64,000 bases of DNA from the NCBI GenBank assembly GCA_945883235.1, contig CAMCXF010000004.1, positions 1 to 64,000 on the forward strand, given 5' to 3'. The notes below the pieces were generated by a model. It was not told where the DNA came from and did not search any database. It saw nothing but the letters and a program-made list of their open reading frames with translations. The translations under genes were made by a program, and so were the position numbers. This stretch comes from Phenylobacterium deserti. Lineage in GTDB: Bacteria > Pseudomonadota > Alphaproteobacteria > Caulobacterales > Caulobacteraceae. Shown piece after piece: positions 9,287 to 17,916 of this stretch. The stretch's first letter is position 1. Each line of letters begins with the position of its first letter.

Positions 9287-9493
9287 ATGACGATCTCGAC
9301 CTCTCTGGGCCTCGGGTGCGCGCTGGCAATCCTCGGGCTGTTCGCCGGATGGCGAGGCGCGAGGCCGCCAGATCCGCTCAGGGGTCCTCGTATGATACCG
9401 TGGCGGTTTATCATGCTGCTGGCAGCTGCCGGTACGTTGCTGTTCCTGTTCAGCGCCGTCAGGATGGCTGGCTTCAGTCCACCGGGCCGCTAA
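9287..9493 (+). CDS. Small two-helix membrane protein, unknown function
   Basis: 68 residues with two clear hydrophobic helices (about 6-22 and 41-60) joined by a basic Arg/Pro loop. No family recognised. It fits exactly between podJ and the lipid aminoacyltransferase gene, its stop overlapping the convergent neighbour by four bases, which supports its being real. Confidence 0.6.
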   Translation: MTISTSLGLGCALAILGLFAGWRGARPPDPLRGPRMIPWRFIMLLAAAGTLLFLFSAVRMAGFSPPGR

Positions 9494-11160
9494 GATTTCG
9501 GATCAGGGCGTTCGTCGCCTTTACGGGACGGCCGCTTGGCGAGATTGACCATGCCACCGGATGTCAAAAGGCCGACATCGGCCAGCAAGAGGGGGATTGC
9601 CCATTTGCGGGGCGCCGCGACGTAGCGAGGCTGCCAAAGCGGATCGTATTTGTCCTTGTACCCGCGCACGCCCTGGAAGTTGTAGATCTCCTCGCCACGG
9701 TCGAAAATCAGTCGGCCGACCCGCGAGAGCATCGGTGCCAGGGGTCGGTCGTCCAGGCCAGACAGCGGTGCCATGCCGAAGTCGAACGCGGCATAGCCTT
9801 GCTCACGCCCCCACTCGATCAGCTCGACAAACAAATAGTCCATGATCCGGCGCGGCCCCGCCTCGATGTAGCGCATCAGGTCGATAGAGAACGCTGTACG
9901 CGAGGCCACCGGCCATAGGGTCGCGAACGCGACGATCCGGCCTTCCCATCGCACCACGGCCAAGGGAAACTGCTGAACATAAGGCGGATGGAAACCACCC
10001 AGGGCGAAGCCTTTCTCTCCGCCCGCATGGCCGGCCAGCCAGGCGTCCGAAATAGCACGCAGCTCGGGGATCAGGGGTTCGACAGCTTCTGCAGGGATGA
10101 CTTCAAACGTCGCCCCCTCTTCGGCCGCCTTGCGCCACGCCCGTCGAAGATTGCCGCGCTTGGTGCCCTCAATGGTGAATTCGTCCAGAGGTGCGGCGGC
10201 TGCCTCGCCCAGCTTCTGGATCGCAAAACCGAGCTCAACGATGTCGGGCAGGTCGTCTGCCTCCAGCAAATAGAAGCCTGGGCGCGCAGCATGGGCATCG
10301 GCGAGCTCCCGGAAACGCCACAGCAGCTCAAGGCGTTCGTCGCGCCGACCGACCGGTGGGCCCATTGCGACCCAGCTGCGGCCACGGACGCCGAACATCA
10401 GGAAGGTGTCGCCGGTGGCCGAAAACAGGAAGCGCTTGTCGCCGAGCAACGCGAGGTTAGAGGTTGGTTTCGACACTTCGGCTGTCGCCAGGATTGCACG
10501 CACGCGCTGGAATTCCGGGTCTTCCTCACCAACGATAGGAGGCGTGGCAGCAGAGGCAAACAATCGCCAGACGCCCACAGCCAGCAACGCCATAGCGGCC
10601 CCGACCCAGCCTCGGAGGGATCGCGCCGCGTCCTCGCTGGCCATAACTTCCCACCACGGCATTTCGCCATAGTCGGCATGCTGAAAGGACCAGACCCCGA
10701 GCAGGCCTGCGCCACCGACCAGGCAGGCAGCGGATAACAGCCAACCCGGCGTCACCTCCATGCGGGTCAGCCGGGCCGTCCGCGGAAACGCATGCCGGAA
10801 AGGAACCATCGCCACGGCGAGCACGCCGAGGATGGCCGTCTCTTCCCAGATGAAGCCCTTCAACAGGCTGAGAGGAGCGGCCACGATGAGGACCACCAGT
10901 GTGGCGACCCAGGCCGCGCCCAGCCTGGCGCGCAGGCCAAACGCCAGCATCACCAGAATCAATCCCAGCACGCTGGAGACAAAGTGGCTGAGTTCAACCA
11001 GCAGCACGGGTTCAATCGCCATCACTCTCACGAACCGCAGAGGTTCCGACGGTGTGGCGGCCGATGCCAGCAGCATAACGCCCGCCGCCAGAGTCAGGAG
11101 CGCCGCCGTCCATGGAACGGCGGCGTTTGCAGCAGGCTTGAGATCGGAGAAGAGACTCAT
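9490..11160 (-). CDS. MprF/LpiA-like phosphatidylglycerol aminoacyltransferase (DUF2156) with short membrane domain
   Basis: 556 residues. About six hydrophobic segments occupy residues 1-215; the cytosolic C-terminal half is a DUF2156 tandem GNAT-fold domain with blocks such as FSATGDTFLMFGVRGRSWVAMG, WRKAAEEGATFEV, DLMRY and the closing NFQGVRGYKDKYDPLWQPRY typical of lysyl-phosphatidylglycerol synthases. The enzyme would transfer an amino acid from aminoacyl-tRNA to phosphatidylglycerol, changing surface charge and resistance to cationic peptides. The full bifunctional MprF is around 850 residues; the short membrane part suggests a missing or reduced flippase module. It is divergent from the acyl-CoA dehydrogenase cluster. 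Confidence 0.85.
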   Translation of the reverse strand: MSLFSDLKPAANAAVPWTAALLTLAAGVMLLASAATPSEPLRFVRVMAIEPVLLVELSHFVSSVLGLILVMLAFGLRARLGAAWVATLVVLIVAAPLSLLKGFIWEETAILGVLAVAMVPFRHAFPRTARLTRMEVTPGWLLSAACLVGGAGLLGVWSFQHADYGEMPWWEVMASEDAARSLRGWVGAAMALLAVGVWRLFASAATPPIVGEEDPEFQRVRAILATAEVSKPTSNLALLGDKRFLFSATGDTFLMFGVRGRSWVAMGPPVGRRDERLELLWRFRELADAHAARPGFYLLEADDLPDIVELGFAIQKLGEAAAAPLDEFTIEGTKRGNLRRAWRKAAEEGATFEVIPAEAVEPLIPELRAISDAWLAGHAGGEKGFALGGFHPPYVQQFPLAVVRWEGRIVAFATLWPVASRTAFSIDLMRYIEAGPRRIMDYLFVELIEWGREQGYAAFDFGMAPLSGLDDRPLAPMLSRVGRLIFDRGEEIYNFQGVRGYKDKYDPLWQPRYVAAPRKWAIPLLLADVGLLTSGGMVNLAKRPSRKGDERPDPKS

Positions 11161-11197
11161 TTGGAGCCTCTATAAACGCGGTTGCCCGATTTCCCCT

Positions 11198-11211
11198 CAA
11201 ACAAGCGTTTC
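11198..11211. promoter_or_regulatory. Candidate PsrA/FadR-type operator before the acyl-CoA dehydrogenase cluster
   Basis: CAAAC, four bases, GTTTC. This fits the published PsrA consensus (G/C)AAAC-N2-4-GTTT(G/C) for TetR-type fatty-acid regulators. It sits in the 113-bp space between the divergent MprF-like and first dehydrogenase genes, 63 bases before the dehydrogenase ATG. The match is by eye and the motif is short, so a chance hit is possible. Confidence 0.35.
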
Positions 11212-11273
11212 ATTCAGCTTGCCCTGACGAAGCCGATCACTAAGTTTGGGGAGCCAATTGCAAGGAGACCCGC

Positions 11274-12482
11274 ATGGCCGATTTCGGCGCGACCGACCTT
11301 GATGCCTTCCGCAAGGATGTGCGCGAGCAACTGCAGGCCATGTACCCCGCCGAACTCAGGCAGACCGACTCGGGTTCCGACCCTGAGGCTGTGTGGGGCG
11401 GCCGCACTTTCACCGGCTCCGGCGACCCGCAAATTATCTGGATGAACCGCATGGCCGCGAAGGGGTGGACCACGCCTACCTGGCCACGGGAGTACGGCGG
11501 CGGCGGGATGACAGCAGACGAGGCCCGAATTTTCGAACAGGAAATGGCTGTCGGCAAGTACCGGCCGCCCGTGCTGGCGTTCGGCATCTGGATGCTGGGC
11601 CCGGTGCTGATGGAGTATGCGACGGAAGCGCAGAAGCAGACCCATTTGCGTCGGATTGTGAACGGGGAGGTTCGCTGGTGCCAAGGCTATTCCGAGCCTG
11701 GCGCGGGCTCGGATCTGGCGGCGCTGGCGACCAGATGCGAGGACAAGGGCGACCAATGGCTTATCAATGGCAGCAAGGTCTGGACCAGTTACGCTGACAA
11801 AGCCGATTGGTGTTTCTGTCTGGTGCGGACCGACGCGACGAAGAAGCATGAGGGCATCTCGTTCGTCCTGATCGATATGGGATCGCCCGGCGTCGATACA
11901 AGGCCGATCCAGTTGATCAGTGGCGAGAGCCCGTTTTGCGAGACATTTTTTACGGATGTAACAATACCAAAGGAGAATCTGGTCGGGCGGGTCAATGGCG
12001 GCTGGGAGATTGCCAAGCGGTTGCTGCAGTACGAGCGGCAGAACATCTCGGCCGGGTTTGGTGAAGGCGGTGGCACGGCGGGTGGCGCGTCGGGCGATCT
12101 GGCCACCATGGCCAGGTCCTATGGTGCCCTGCCTGACGCGGACCTGCGCAAGCGGATCACAACCAACAAGATGGACTTTCAGGCACTGCGCCAGACCATC
12201 AATCGCTCCGCGGCTGAAAGCCGGGCCGGGAACGGGCCGTCTGCAGCAACGTCGATCATCAAATATGCCGCCGCCGAGTTCGCCAAGGAGCGTTCCGAAT
12301 TGATGATCGAAGCTCTGGGGCACCAGGGGCTGGGCTGGGACGGCGAGGGCTATGATCCACCTGAGGTCGGTGCCGTGCGCGGCTGGCTGCGGACCAAGGC
12401 CAATTCTATTGAAGGGGGCACCTCCGAGGTGAACCTCAACGTGATCGCCAAGCGCGTGCTTGGCCTGCCAGACATGAAGTAG
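11274..12482 (+). CDS. Acyl-CoA dehydrogenase, alpha-type large subunit (copy 1 of 5)
   Basis: 402 residues; N-terminal, middle and C-terminal dehydrogenase domains are all present. CQGYSEPGAGSDLAAL at about 136-151 and GSKVWTS at 166-172 form the acyl/flavin site. Glu254 in LLQYER lies where IVD/LCAD-type enzymes place the catalytic base. The usual RxQFG flavin-binding motif is absent, replaced by a DADLRKRI helix; the C-terminus reads SIEGGTSEVNLNVIAKRVLG. This resembles alpha chains of heteromeric dehydrogenases, which need a partner. A GGAG ribosome-binding site precedes the ATG. First gene of the cluster, only 8 bp before copy 2. The substrate is unknown; the larger-than-usual set suggests ring or branched side-chain acyl-CoAs. 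Confidence 0.88.
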   Translation: MADFGATDLDAFRKDVREQLQAMYPAELRQTDSGSDPEAVWGGRTFTGSGDPQIIWMNRMAAKGWTTPTWPREYGGGGMTADEARIFEQEMAVGKYRPPVLAFGIWMLGPVLMEYATEAQKQTHLRRIVNGEVRWCQGYSEPGAGSDLAALATRCEDKGDQWLINGSKVWTSYADKADWCFCLVRTDATKKHEGISFVLIDMGSPGVDTRPIQLISGESPFCETFFTDVTIPKENLVGRVNGGWEIAKRLLQYERQNISAGFGEGGGTAGGASGDLATMARSYGALPDADLRKRITTNKMDFQALRQTINRSAAESRAGNGPSAATSIIKYAAAEFAKERSELMIEALGHQGLGWDGEGYDPPEVGAVRGWLRTKANSIEGGTSEVNLNVIAKRVLGLPDMK

Positions 12483-12490
12483 GAAAAAAG

Positions 12491-13699
12491 ATGGCTGATT
12501 TTGGCGGCGACGTAGAAACCTTCCGGGCCGAGGCCAAGGCCTGGCTTGAGGCCAATTTCCCGAAATCCCTGGCCAAGGACCCTATGGCCCAGATGGCCAA
12601 GCTGCAGGTCCAGCCCGAGAGCGCCGAGGCGCTGGCATGGCGCAGGGCGATGGCCGCCAAGGGTTGGGGCACGCCGGTCTGGCCGACCTCCATCGGCGGC
12701 GGCGGCCTGTCGCGCGATGAGGCCCGCGTGCTGGCCGAAGAGATGGCCAAGGTCGGTGCGCGTAACCCCATCGGCGGCATGGGCGTCTCGATGTTCGGCC
12801 CGACTCTGCTGGAGTACGGCAGCGATGCGCTAAAGAAGGAACACTTCCCCGGCATCGTCAGCGGCGATGTTTGGTGGTGCCAGGGCTATTCCGAGCCCGG
12901 CGCCGGATCGGACCTGGCGTCCCTGCAGACCTGGGCCGAGGATAAGGGCGATCATTTCCTCGTAAATGGTTCAAAAATATGGACTTCTGGCGCTCAGTAC
13001 GCTGACCGCTGCTACTGTCTGGTACGGACAGATCGATCCAAGAAGCATGAGGGCATCAGCTTCCTGCTGATCGACATGAAGGCACCGGGGGTCGAGGTCA
13101 GGCCGATCCTGCTGATCAACGGGACCTCGCCGTTCTGCGAGACGTTCTTTACCGACGTGAAAGTGCCGAAGGACCAGCTGTTCGGGCCGCTGAACGGGGC
13201 CTGGACCATTGCCAAGCGGCTGCTGCAGTTCGAACGCGAGGGGATCGGTGCCAGCCTGGGTGCCGGCAACATCGGTGGCGTCAGCAGCGTGCCCACCGTC
13301 GTCGAGGCGGCCAGGGCCGGTGTGGGCGTCGAGGCAGACGGCACCCTGTCGGACGTGGATCTGCGTCGGCGGATTACCGAGCATCTGATGGAAGCGCGGG
13401 CTTTCCAGTTGACGGTTCGCCGCCAGCAGGACGAGAGCAAGTCCGGTAACGGGCCGTCCAACCTGGCCGCTGCCATGAAATACGCCGGGGCCAAGATCGC
13501 CCATGAGCGCAACGAACTCCTGGTCGAGGGCCTGGGAACTCAAGGGTTGGGATGGTCTGGTGAGGGCTTCGCATCGGGCGAGATTGCCGCCGTTCGCGGC
13601 TGGCTGCGGTCCAAGGCCAACTCGATCGAGGGCGGCAGTTCGGAGATCAATCTGAACGTCGTCTCAAAAAGGGTTCTTGGACTTCCCGATCCGAAGTAG
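12491..13699 (+). CDS. Acyl-CoA dehydrogenase, alpha-type large subunit (copy 2 of 5)
   Basis: 402 residues and collinear with copy 1. YSEPGAGSDLASLQT at about 133-147, GSKIWTSGAQYADRCYC at 160-176, candidate catalytic Glu248 in LLQFER, and a C-terminus SIEGGSSEINLNVVSKRVLG like copy 1 and unlike copies 3-5. It differs from the others in having Arg in place of Trp in the ADxC block (ADRCYC instead of ADWCFC), a possible substrate-pocket change. It follows copy 1 after 8 bp, so these two are surely co-transcribed and may be the older pair. Confidence 0.88.
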   Translation: MADFGGDVETFRAEAKAWLEANFPKSLAKDPMAQMAKLQVQPESAEALAWRRAMAAKGWGTPVWPTSIGGGGLSRDEARVLAEEMAKVGARNPIGGMGVSMFGPTLLEYGSDALKKEHFPGIVSGDVWWCQGYSEPGAGSDLASLQTWAEDKGDHFLVNGSKIWTSGAQYADRCYCLVRTDRSKKHEGISFLLIDMKAPGVEVRPILLINGTSPFCETFFTDVKVPKDQLFGPLNGAWTIAKRLLQFEREGIGASLGAGNIGGVSSVPTVVEAARAGVGVEADGTLSDVDLRRRITEHLMEARAFQLTVRRQQDESKSGNGPSNLAAAMKYAGAKIAHERNELLVEGLGTQGLGWSGEGFASGEIAAVRGWLRSKANSIEGGSSEINLNVVSKRVLGLPDPK

Positions 13700-13745
13700 G
13701 ATTAGAATAAGCGGTATCGAGACCGGATAATTTCAGGAGGATAAG

Positions 13746-14951
13746 ATGGCTGATTTTGGAGGTTCTGACCTCGACGCCTTCCGGGGCGAAGCACGGGACT
13801 GGCTGGAGGCCAACTATCCGCAGTCGCTTCGCGAGGACCCCGAGGCGGGCACGCGCATGATCATGGGCGGCGTGAAACCCACCGGCGACTTCCTGGTGTG
13901 GAAGCAGCGGATGGCCGAGAAGGGCTGGGGCACGCCCACCTGGCCCAAGAAATACGGTGCCGGCGGCCTGACGGGCCCCGAGGCCCGGGTTCTGGGCCAG
14001 GAGATGGACCGGATCGGGGCCTACAATCCGATGATCGGCATGGGCCTGTCGATGTTTGGCCCGACCCTGCTGGAATACGGCACCGAAGAGCAGAAGCAGC
14101 GCCACATCCCGCCGATCGTGAAGGGGGAACTGCGCTGGTGTCAGGGCTATTCCGAGCCCGGCGCCGGATCGGACCTGGCCAGCCTGATGACCAAGTGCGA
14201 AGACGCCGGGGATCACTGGAACATCAACGGTTCAAAAATCTGGACCAGCGGTGCCCAGTACGCTGACTGGTGCTTCTGCCTGGTCCGCACAGACACCACC
14301 AAGAAGCATGAGGGCATAAGTTTTGTGCTCATCAACATGGATCAGAAGGGTGTTGAAACGCGACCGATCAAACTGATCGCCGGGTCCTCGCCGTTCTGCG
14401 AAACCTTCTTCACGGATGCCCGCGCCGAGAAAGACGACATGCTGGGCCCGCTGAACGGTGGCTGGACGGTGGGCAAGCGGCTGCTGCAGCATGAGCGGTC
14501 GGGCCAGGGTGGCTCGCGGATGGCCGGCGGCGGCGGGGTTTCGATCCCGGACCTGGCGAAGCGCTATGTGGGCGTCGACACTCAGGGCCGGCTTGCCGAC
14601 AGCGACCTGCGCACGCGGATCTCGCAGCACCAGATCAACGCCAAGGCCCATGCCTTGACCGTCCTGCGCGCCATGGATGAGGCGAAGGGCAATTCGAACC
14701 CCTCGGCCACCACCTCGGTGATGAAGAACTCCGGCACCTGGATCGGTCAAACCCGGTCCGAACTGATGCTGGAGATCATGGGCCACCAGGGTCTCGGCTG
14801 GACCGGTGAGGCGTTTGACAAGGAAGAGATCGAGACCGTGCGTGCCTGGCTGTCCGGCAAGGCCACCACGATCTTCGGCGGTAGCCAGGAAGTGCAGAGC
14901 AATATCGTGAGCAAGCGCATCCTGGGCCTGCCGGATACGACGCAGGGGTAA
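13746..14951 (+). CDS. Acyl-CoA dehydrogenase, alpha-type large subunit (copy 3 of 5)
   Basis: 401 residues. YSEPGAGSDLASLMT at about 136-150, GSKIWTSGAQYADWCFC, candidate catalytic Glu250 in LLQHER, C-terminus TIFGGSQEVQSNIVSKRILG. It shares the IFGG C-terminal signature with copy 5. No RxQFG motif. An AGGAGGATAAG ribosome-binding site precedes the ATG. It is followed by the first 101-bp repeat copy. Confidence 0.88.
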   Translation: MADFGGSDLDAFRGEARDWLEANYPQSLREDPEAGTRMIMGGVKPTGDFLVWKQRMAEKGWGTPTWPKKYGAGGLTGPEARVLGQEMDRIGAYNPMIGMGLSMFGPTLLEYGTEEQKQRHIPPIVKGELRWCQGYSEPGAGSDLASLMTKCEDAGDHWNINGSKIWTSGAQYADWCFCLVRTDTTKKHEGISFVLINMDQKGVETRPIKLIAGSSPFCETFFTDARAEKDDMLGPLNGGWTVGKRLLQHERSGQGGSRMAGGGGVSIPDLAKRYVGVDTQGRLADSDLRTRISQHQINAKAHALTVLRAMDEAKGNSNPSATTSVMKNSGTWIGQTRSELMLEIMGHQGLGWTGEAFDKEEIETVRAWLSGKATTIFGGSQEVQSNIVSKRILGLPDTTQG

Positions 14952-14974
14952 TTGAGCTGATCACTGTTTTGTCC

Positions 14975-15075
14975 GTCATGGCCGGGCTTGTCCCGGCCAC
15001 CCAGATGCGCCGGGGGCTCCGGATGGGCCTGAGAGGTCGGCGCTTCTGGGTCCCCGGGACAAGCCCGGGGATGAC
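14975..15075. repeat. 101-bp palindromic repeat, copy A
   Basis: Begins GTCATGGCCGGGCTTGTCCC and ends GTCCCCGGGACAAGCCCGGGGATGAC in abbreviated form, so the ends are inverted copies of each other (GTCAT...GGGCTTGTCCC / GGGACAAGCCC...ATGAC). The centre holds CCCAGATGCG and CTTCTGGGT, which pair too. Fills most of the gap between dehydrogenase copies 3 and 4. Confidence 0.92.
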
Positions 15076-15118
15076 GAGCGAAGTGTTGGCGGGCGTTTGA
15101 GCAAGGGAGGAACTAAGG

Positions 15119-16324
15119 ATGCCCGATTTCGGCAATACCCTCGACGCGTTCCGGGCGGATGCGCGCGACTGGCTGGCGGCCAACTTTCCCCCGTCGCTGA
15201 GCGGATCGACCGGCGGCGGTGAGCGGCTGGAGGCGCTGACACCGGAGCGCGACAGTTGGCGCAAGGCCATGGGCGACAAGGGGTGGGGCGTGCCGACCTG
15301 GCCCAGAGCCTATGGCGGCGGCGGGCTCTCCAGCGACGAAGCCAAGGTGCTGGCGCAGGAGATGGCCGCCATCGGGGCCTACAATCCCATCGGCGGCATG
15401 GGCGTGATCATGTTTGGCCCGACGCTGCTGGAGTACGGCACCGAAGTGCAGAAGCAGGAACACATCCCGGCCATCGTGAAGGGCGAGCGGATGTGGTGTC
15501 AGGGGTTCTCTGAACCCGGTGCCGGATCGGACCTGGCGTCGCTGCAAACCAAGGCCGTCGATATGGGCGACCACTATGTCGTGGACGGCAGCAAAATCTG
15601 GACAAGTGGCGCCGACAAGGCCGACTGGTGCTTCTGTCTGGTGCGGACCGACACGTCCAAGAAGCATGAGGGCATCAGCTTCCTGCTGATCGACATGCAG
15701 GGTGGCGGCGTCGAGCCCCGGCCGATCCGGTTGATCAATGACACCGCGCCGTTCTGCGAGACGTTTTTCACCGATGTGAAGGTGCCGAAGGCCAACCTGA
15801 TGGGGCCGCTGAATGGTGGCTGGACCATCGCCAAGCGGCTGTTGCAGCATGAGCGGCAGGGCATTTCGGGGGCTGGCGGCGGCCCCGGCCCCGGGGCCGT
15901 ACCCGGCCCGCCGCTGAAGGATCTTGCCCGGGACTACGTCGGTCTGGGCGATGACGGACGGCTTTCCGACGTCGACCTGCGCCGCCGTATTACCGAGCAC
16001 CTGATGGAGGAGCGCGCGTTCCAGCTGACCGGGCGCCGGGCGGCGGAGGAAAACCGCGGCAACTCCGGCCCCAATGCCGCGTCATCGGTGCTGAAGAACG
16101 TGGGATCCAAGGTTCGCCAGGAACGGGCCGAGCTGTCGGTCGAGGTGCTGGGCCATCAGGGTCTGGGCTGGGACGGCCCGGGGTTCACCGACGACGAGAC
16201 CGGCACCATCAAGGCGATGCTACGCACCAAGAGCGGCACGATTGCCGGCGGCTCGTGGGAAGTGCAGTTGAACATTATCTCCAAGCGGATTCTCGGACTG
16301 CCCGAGGTGACGCAGAGGGGGTAA
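15119..16324 (+). CDS. Acyl-CoA dehydrogenase, alpha-type large subunit (copy 4 of 5)
   Basis: 401 residues, collinear with the other copies. FSEPGAGSDLASLQT, GSKIWTSGADKADWCFC (sharing ADKADWCFC with copy 1), candidate catalytic Glu in LLQHER, followed by a Gly/Pro-rich loop GAGGGPGPGAVPGPP that is peculiar to this copy. The C-terminus reads TIAGGSWEVQLNIISKRILG, with Ala where copies 3 and 5 have Phe and 1-2 have Glu. AGGGAGGAA precedes the ATG. Flanked on both sides by 101-bp repeats. Confidence 0.88.
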   Translation: MPDFGNTLDAFRADARDWLAANFPPSLSGSTGGGERLEALTPERDSWRKAMGDKGWGVPTWPRAYGGGGLSSDEAKVLAQEMAAIGAYNPIGGMGVIMFGPTLLEYGTEVQKQEHIPAIVKGERMWCQGFSEPGAGSDLASLQTKAVDMGDHYVVDGSKIWTSGADKADWCFCLVRTDTSKKHEGISFLLIDMQGGGVEPRPIRLINDTAPFCETFFTDVKVPKANLMGPLNGGWTIAKRLLQHERQGISGAGGGPGPGAVPGPPLKDLARDYVGLGDDGRLSDVDLRRRITEHLMEERAFQLTGRRAAEENRGNSGPNAASSVLKNVGSKVRQERAELSVEVLGHQGLGWDGPGFTDDETGTIKAMLRTKSGTIAGGSWEVQLNIISKRILGLPEVTQRG

Positions 16325-16339
16325 AGCACCATATCTTCC

Positions 16340-16440
16340 GTCATGGCCGGGCTTGTCCCGGCCACCCAGATGCGCAGGGGGCTCCGGATGGGCCTGAGAG
16401 GTCGACGCTTCTGGGTCCCCGGGACGAGCCCGGGGATGAC
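16340..16440. repeat. 101-bp palindromic repeat, copy B
   Basis: Same length and orientation as copy A, differing from it at three positions by direct reading (A for C in the CGCCGGGGG block, A for G in GTCGGCG, G for A in the closing GGGACAAG). Lies between dehydrogenase copies 4 and 5. Confidence 0.92.
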
Positions 16441-16476
16441 GACCTGTAATTTTGATCGGATGAAGGACAAACTGAG

Positions 16477-17679
16477 ATGGCGGATTTTGGCGGAACTGAT
16501 CTTGAGGCGTTCCGGGGCGAGGTACGGTCCTGGGTGGAGGCGAACTTCCCCGCCGCGCTGAAGGGCAAGAACCCGATGCAGGTGGAGGAGCGCAACACGC
16601 CCTCGCCCGACATGGAAACCTGGCGCAAGGCCGTGGGGTCCAAGGGTTGGGGCACGCCCACATGGCCTAAGGAATATGGCGGCGGGGGCATGAGCTCGGC
16701 CGAGGCGCGGGTGATCCAGGGCGAATTCGCCCGGGCCCGGGCCTACAACCCCATCGGCGGCATGGGCGTGATGATGTTCGGCCCGACGCTGCTGGAGTAC
16801 GGGAACGAGGCGCAGAAGCAGGAGCACATCCCGCCGATCTGCCGGGGCGAGATCGCCTGGTGCCAGGGTTTCTCGGAGCCGGGCGCAGGATCGGACCTGG
16901 CCAGTCTTCAGACCAAGGCCGAAGACAAGGGCGACCAGTTCGTCATTAACGGCCAGAAGATCTGGACGAGTGGCGCGCAATGGGCTGACTGGTGCTTCTG
17001 TCTGGTGCGGACGGATACTGCCAAGAAGCACGAAGGTATCTCATTTGTGCTGTTCACGATGCATCAGCCGGGCGTGGAAACCCGCCCGATTCCTCTGATC
17101 GCGGGGTCCTCTCCTTTCTGCGAAGTCTTCCTGACGGACGCCGTGGCCGACAAGAAGAACCTGGTCGGGCCGCTGAACGGTGGCTGGTCCATCGCCAAGC
17201 GGTTGCTGCAGCATGAGCGTTCGGGCCTCACGGGCGCCGGCGGCGGACTGGGCGGCGGCGGCAAGGCCATCGAACAGCTAGCCAAGGAATATGTCGGGGT
17301 CGACGAGGAAGGCCGGATCGCCGACTCAGACCTGCGCACCCGCCTGATCAACAACGTCATGAACATGCGCGCGTTTCAGCAGACCGCTGTGCGCGCCATG
17401 GTCGAGGCCCGGGGAAACTCCAGCCCGTCCAGCGCCACGTCGATCATGAAGAACGCCGGTACGTCGCTGATCCAGGAGCGTCACGAAATGGCGCTGGAGA
17501 TCATGGGCCACCAGGGTCTGGGCTGGGAGGGCGACGACTTCTCGGCCGAGGAACTGGGCGCGGTGCGCGGCTGGCTGTTCGGTAAGGCGTTCACGATCTT
17601 TGGCGGCTCGTCGGAAGTGCAGTCGAATATCGTCTCGAAGCGCATTCTGGGCTTGCCGGACCTTACGCAAAGCAAGTGA
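16477..17679 (+). CDS. Acyl-CoA dehydrogenase, alpha-type large subunit (copy 5 of 5)
   Basis: 400 residues. FSEPGAGSDLASLQT, GQKIWTSGAQWADWCFC, candidate catalytic Glu in LLQHERSG, C-terminus TIFGGSSEVQSNIVSKRILG, closest to copy 3 by these signatures. No RxQFG or QxHGGxG motif. The start at 16477 reads MADFGGTDLEAFRGE, the shared N-terminus of the set. A 237-bp gap with two repeats separates it from the small beta-type partner. Confidence 0.88.
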   Translation: MADFGGTDLEAFRGEVRSWVEANFPAALKGKNPMQVEERNTPSPDMETWRKAVGSKGWGTPTWPKEYGGGGMSSAEARVIQGEFARARAYNPIGGMGVMMFGPTLLEYGNEAQKQEHIPPICRGEIAWCQGFSEPGAGSDLASLQTKAEDKGDQFVINGQKIWTSGAQWADWCFCLVRTDTAKKHEGISFVLFTMHQPGVETRPIPLIAGSSPFCEVFLTDAVADKKNLVGPLNGGWSIAKRLLQHERSGLTGAGGGLGGGGKAIEQLAKEYVGVDEEGRIADSDLRTRLINNVMNMRAFQQTAVRAMVEARGNSSPSSATSIMKNAGTSLIQERHEMALEIMGHQGLGWEGDDFSAEELGAVRGWLFGKAFTIFGGSSEVQSNIVSKRILGLPDLTQSK

Positions 17680-17712
17680 TGGTGGCGTGAGACTTACGCC
17701 TACTTTTTGATC

Positions 17713-17813
17713 GTCATGACCGGGCTTGTCCCGGCCACCCAGATGCGCCGGGGGCTCCGGATGGGCCTGAGAGGTCGGCGCTTCTGGGTCCCCGGGACAA
17801 GCCCGGGGATGAC
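17713..17813. repeat. 101-bp palindromic repeat, copy C
   Basis: Identical in length and orientation to copy A, differing at one position by direct reading (GTCATGACC for GTCATGGCC). Lies between dehydrogenase copy 5 and the small dehydrogenase gene. Confidence 0.92.
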
Positions 17814-17838
17814 GAGAACAAATTGGATTTGATGAAAC

Positions 17839-17886
17839 CGGTCCCGGTTCGGGCGGTCCGCAGAGCGGACCTTGGGCCGGGATGAC
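17839..17886. repeat. Short REP-like hairpin next to copy C
   Basis: Inner perfect 7-bp stem GGTCCGC/GCGGACC with an AGA loop at 17855-17871, flanked by GGTCCCGGTTCGGGC and GGGCCGGGATGAC. It shares the GGGATGAC end with the 101-bp elements but has a different body. It lies 30 bp before the ATG of the next gene. Confidence 0.75.
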
Positions 17887-17916
17887 ACGTAATTTTTGAG
17901 GAAGGAAACAACTACT

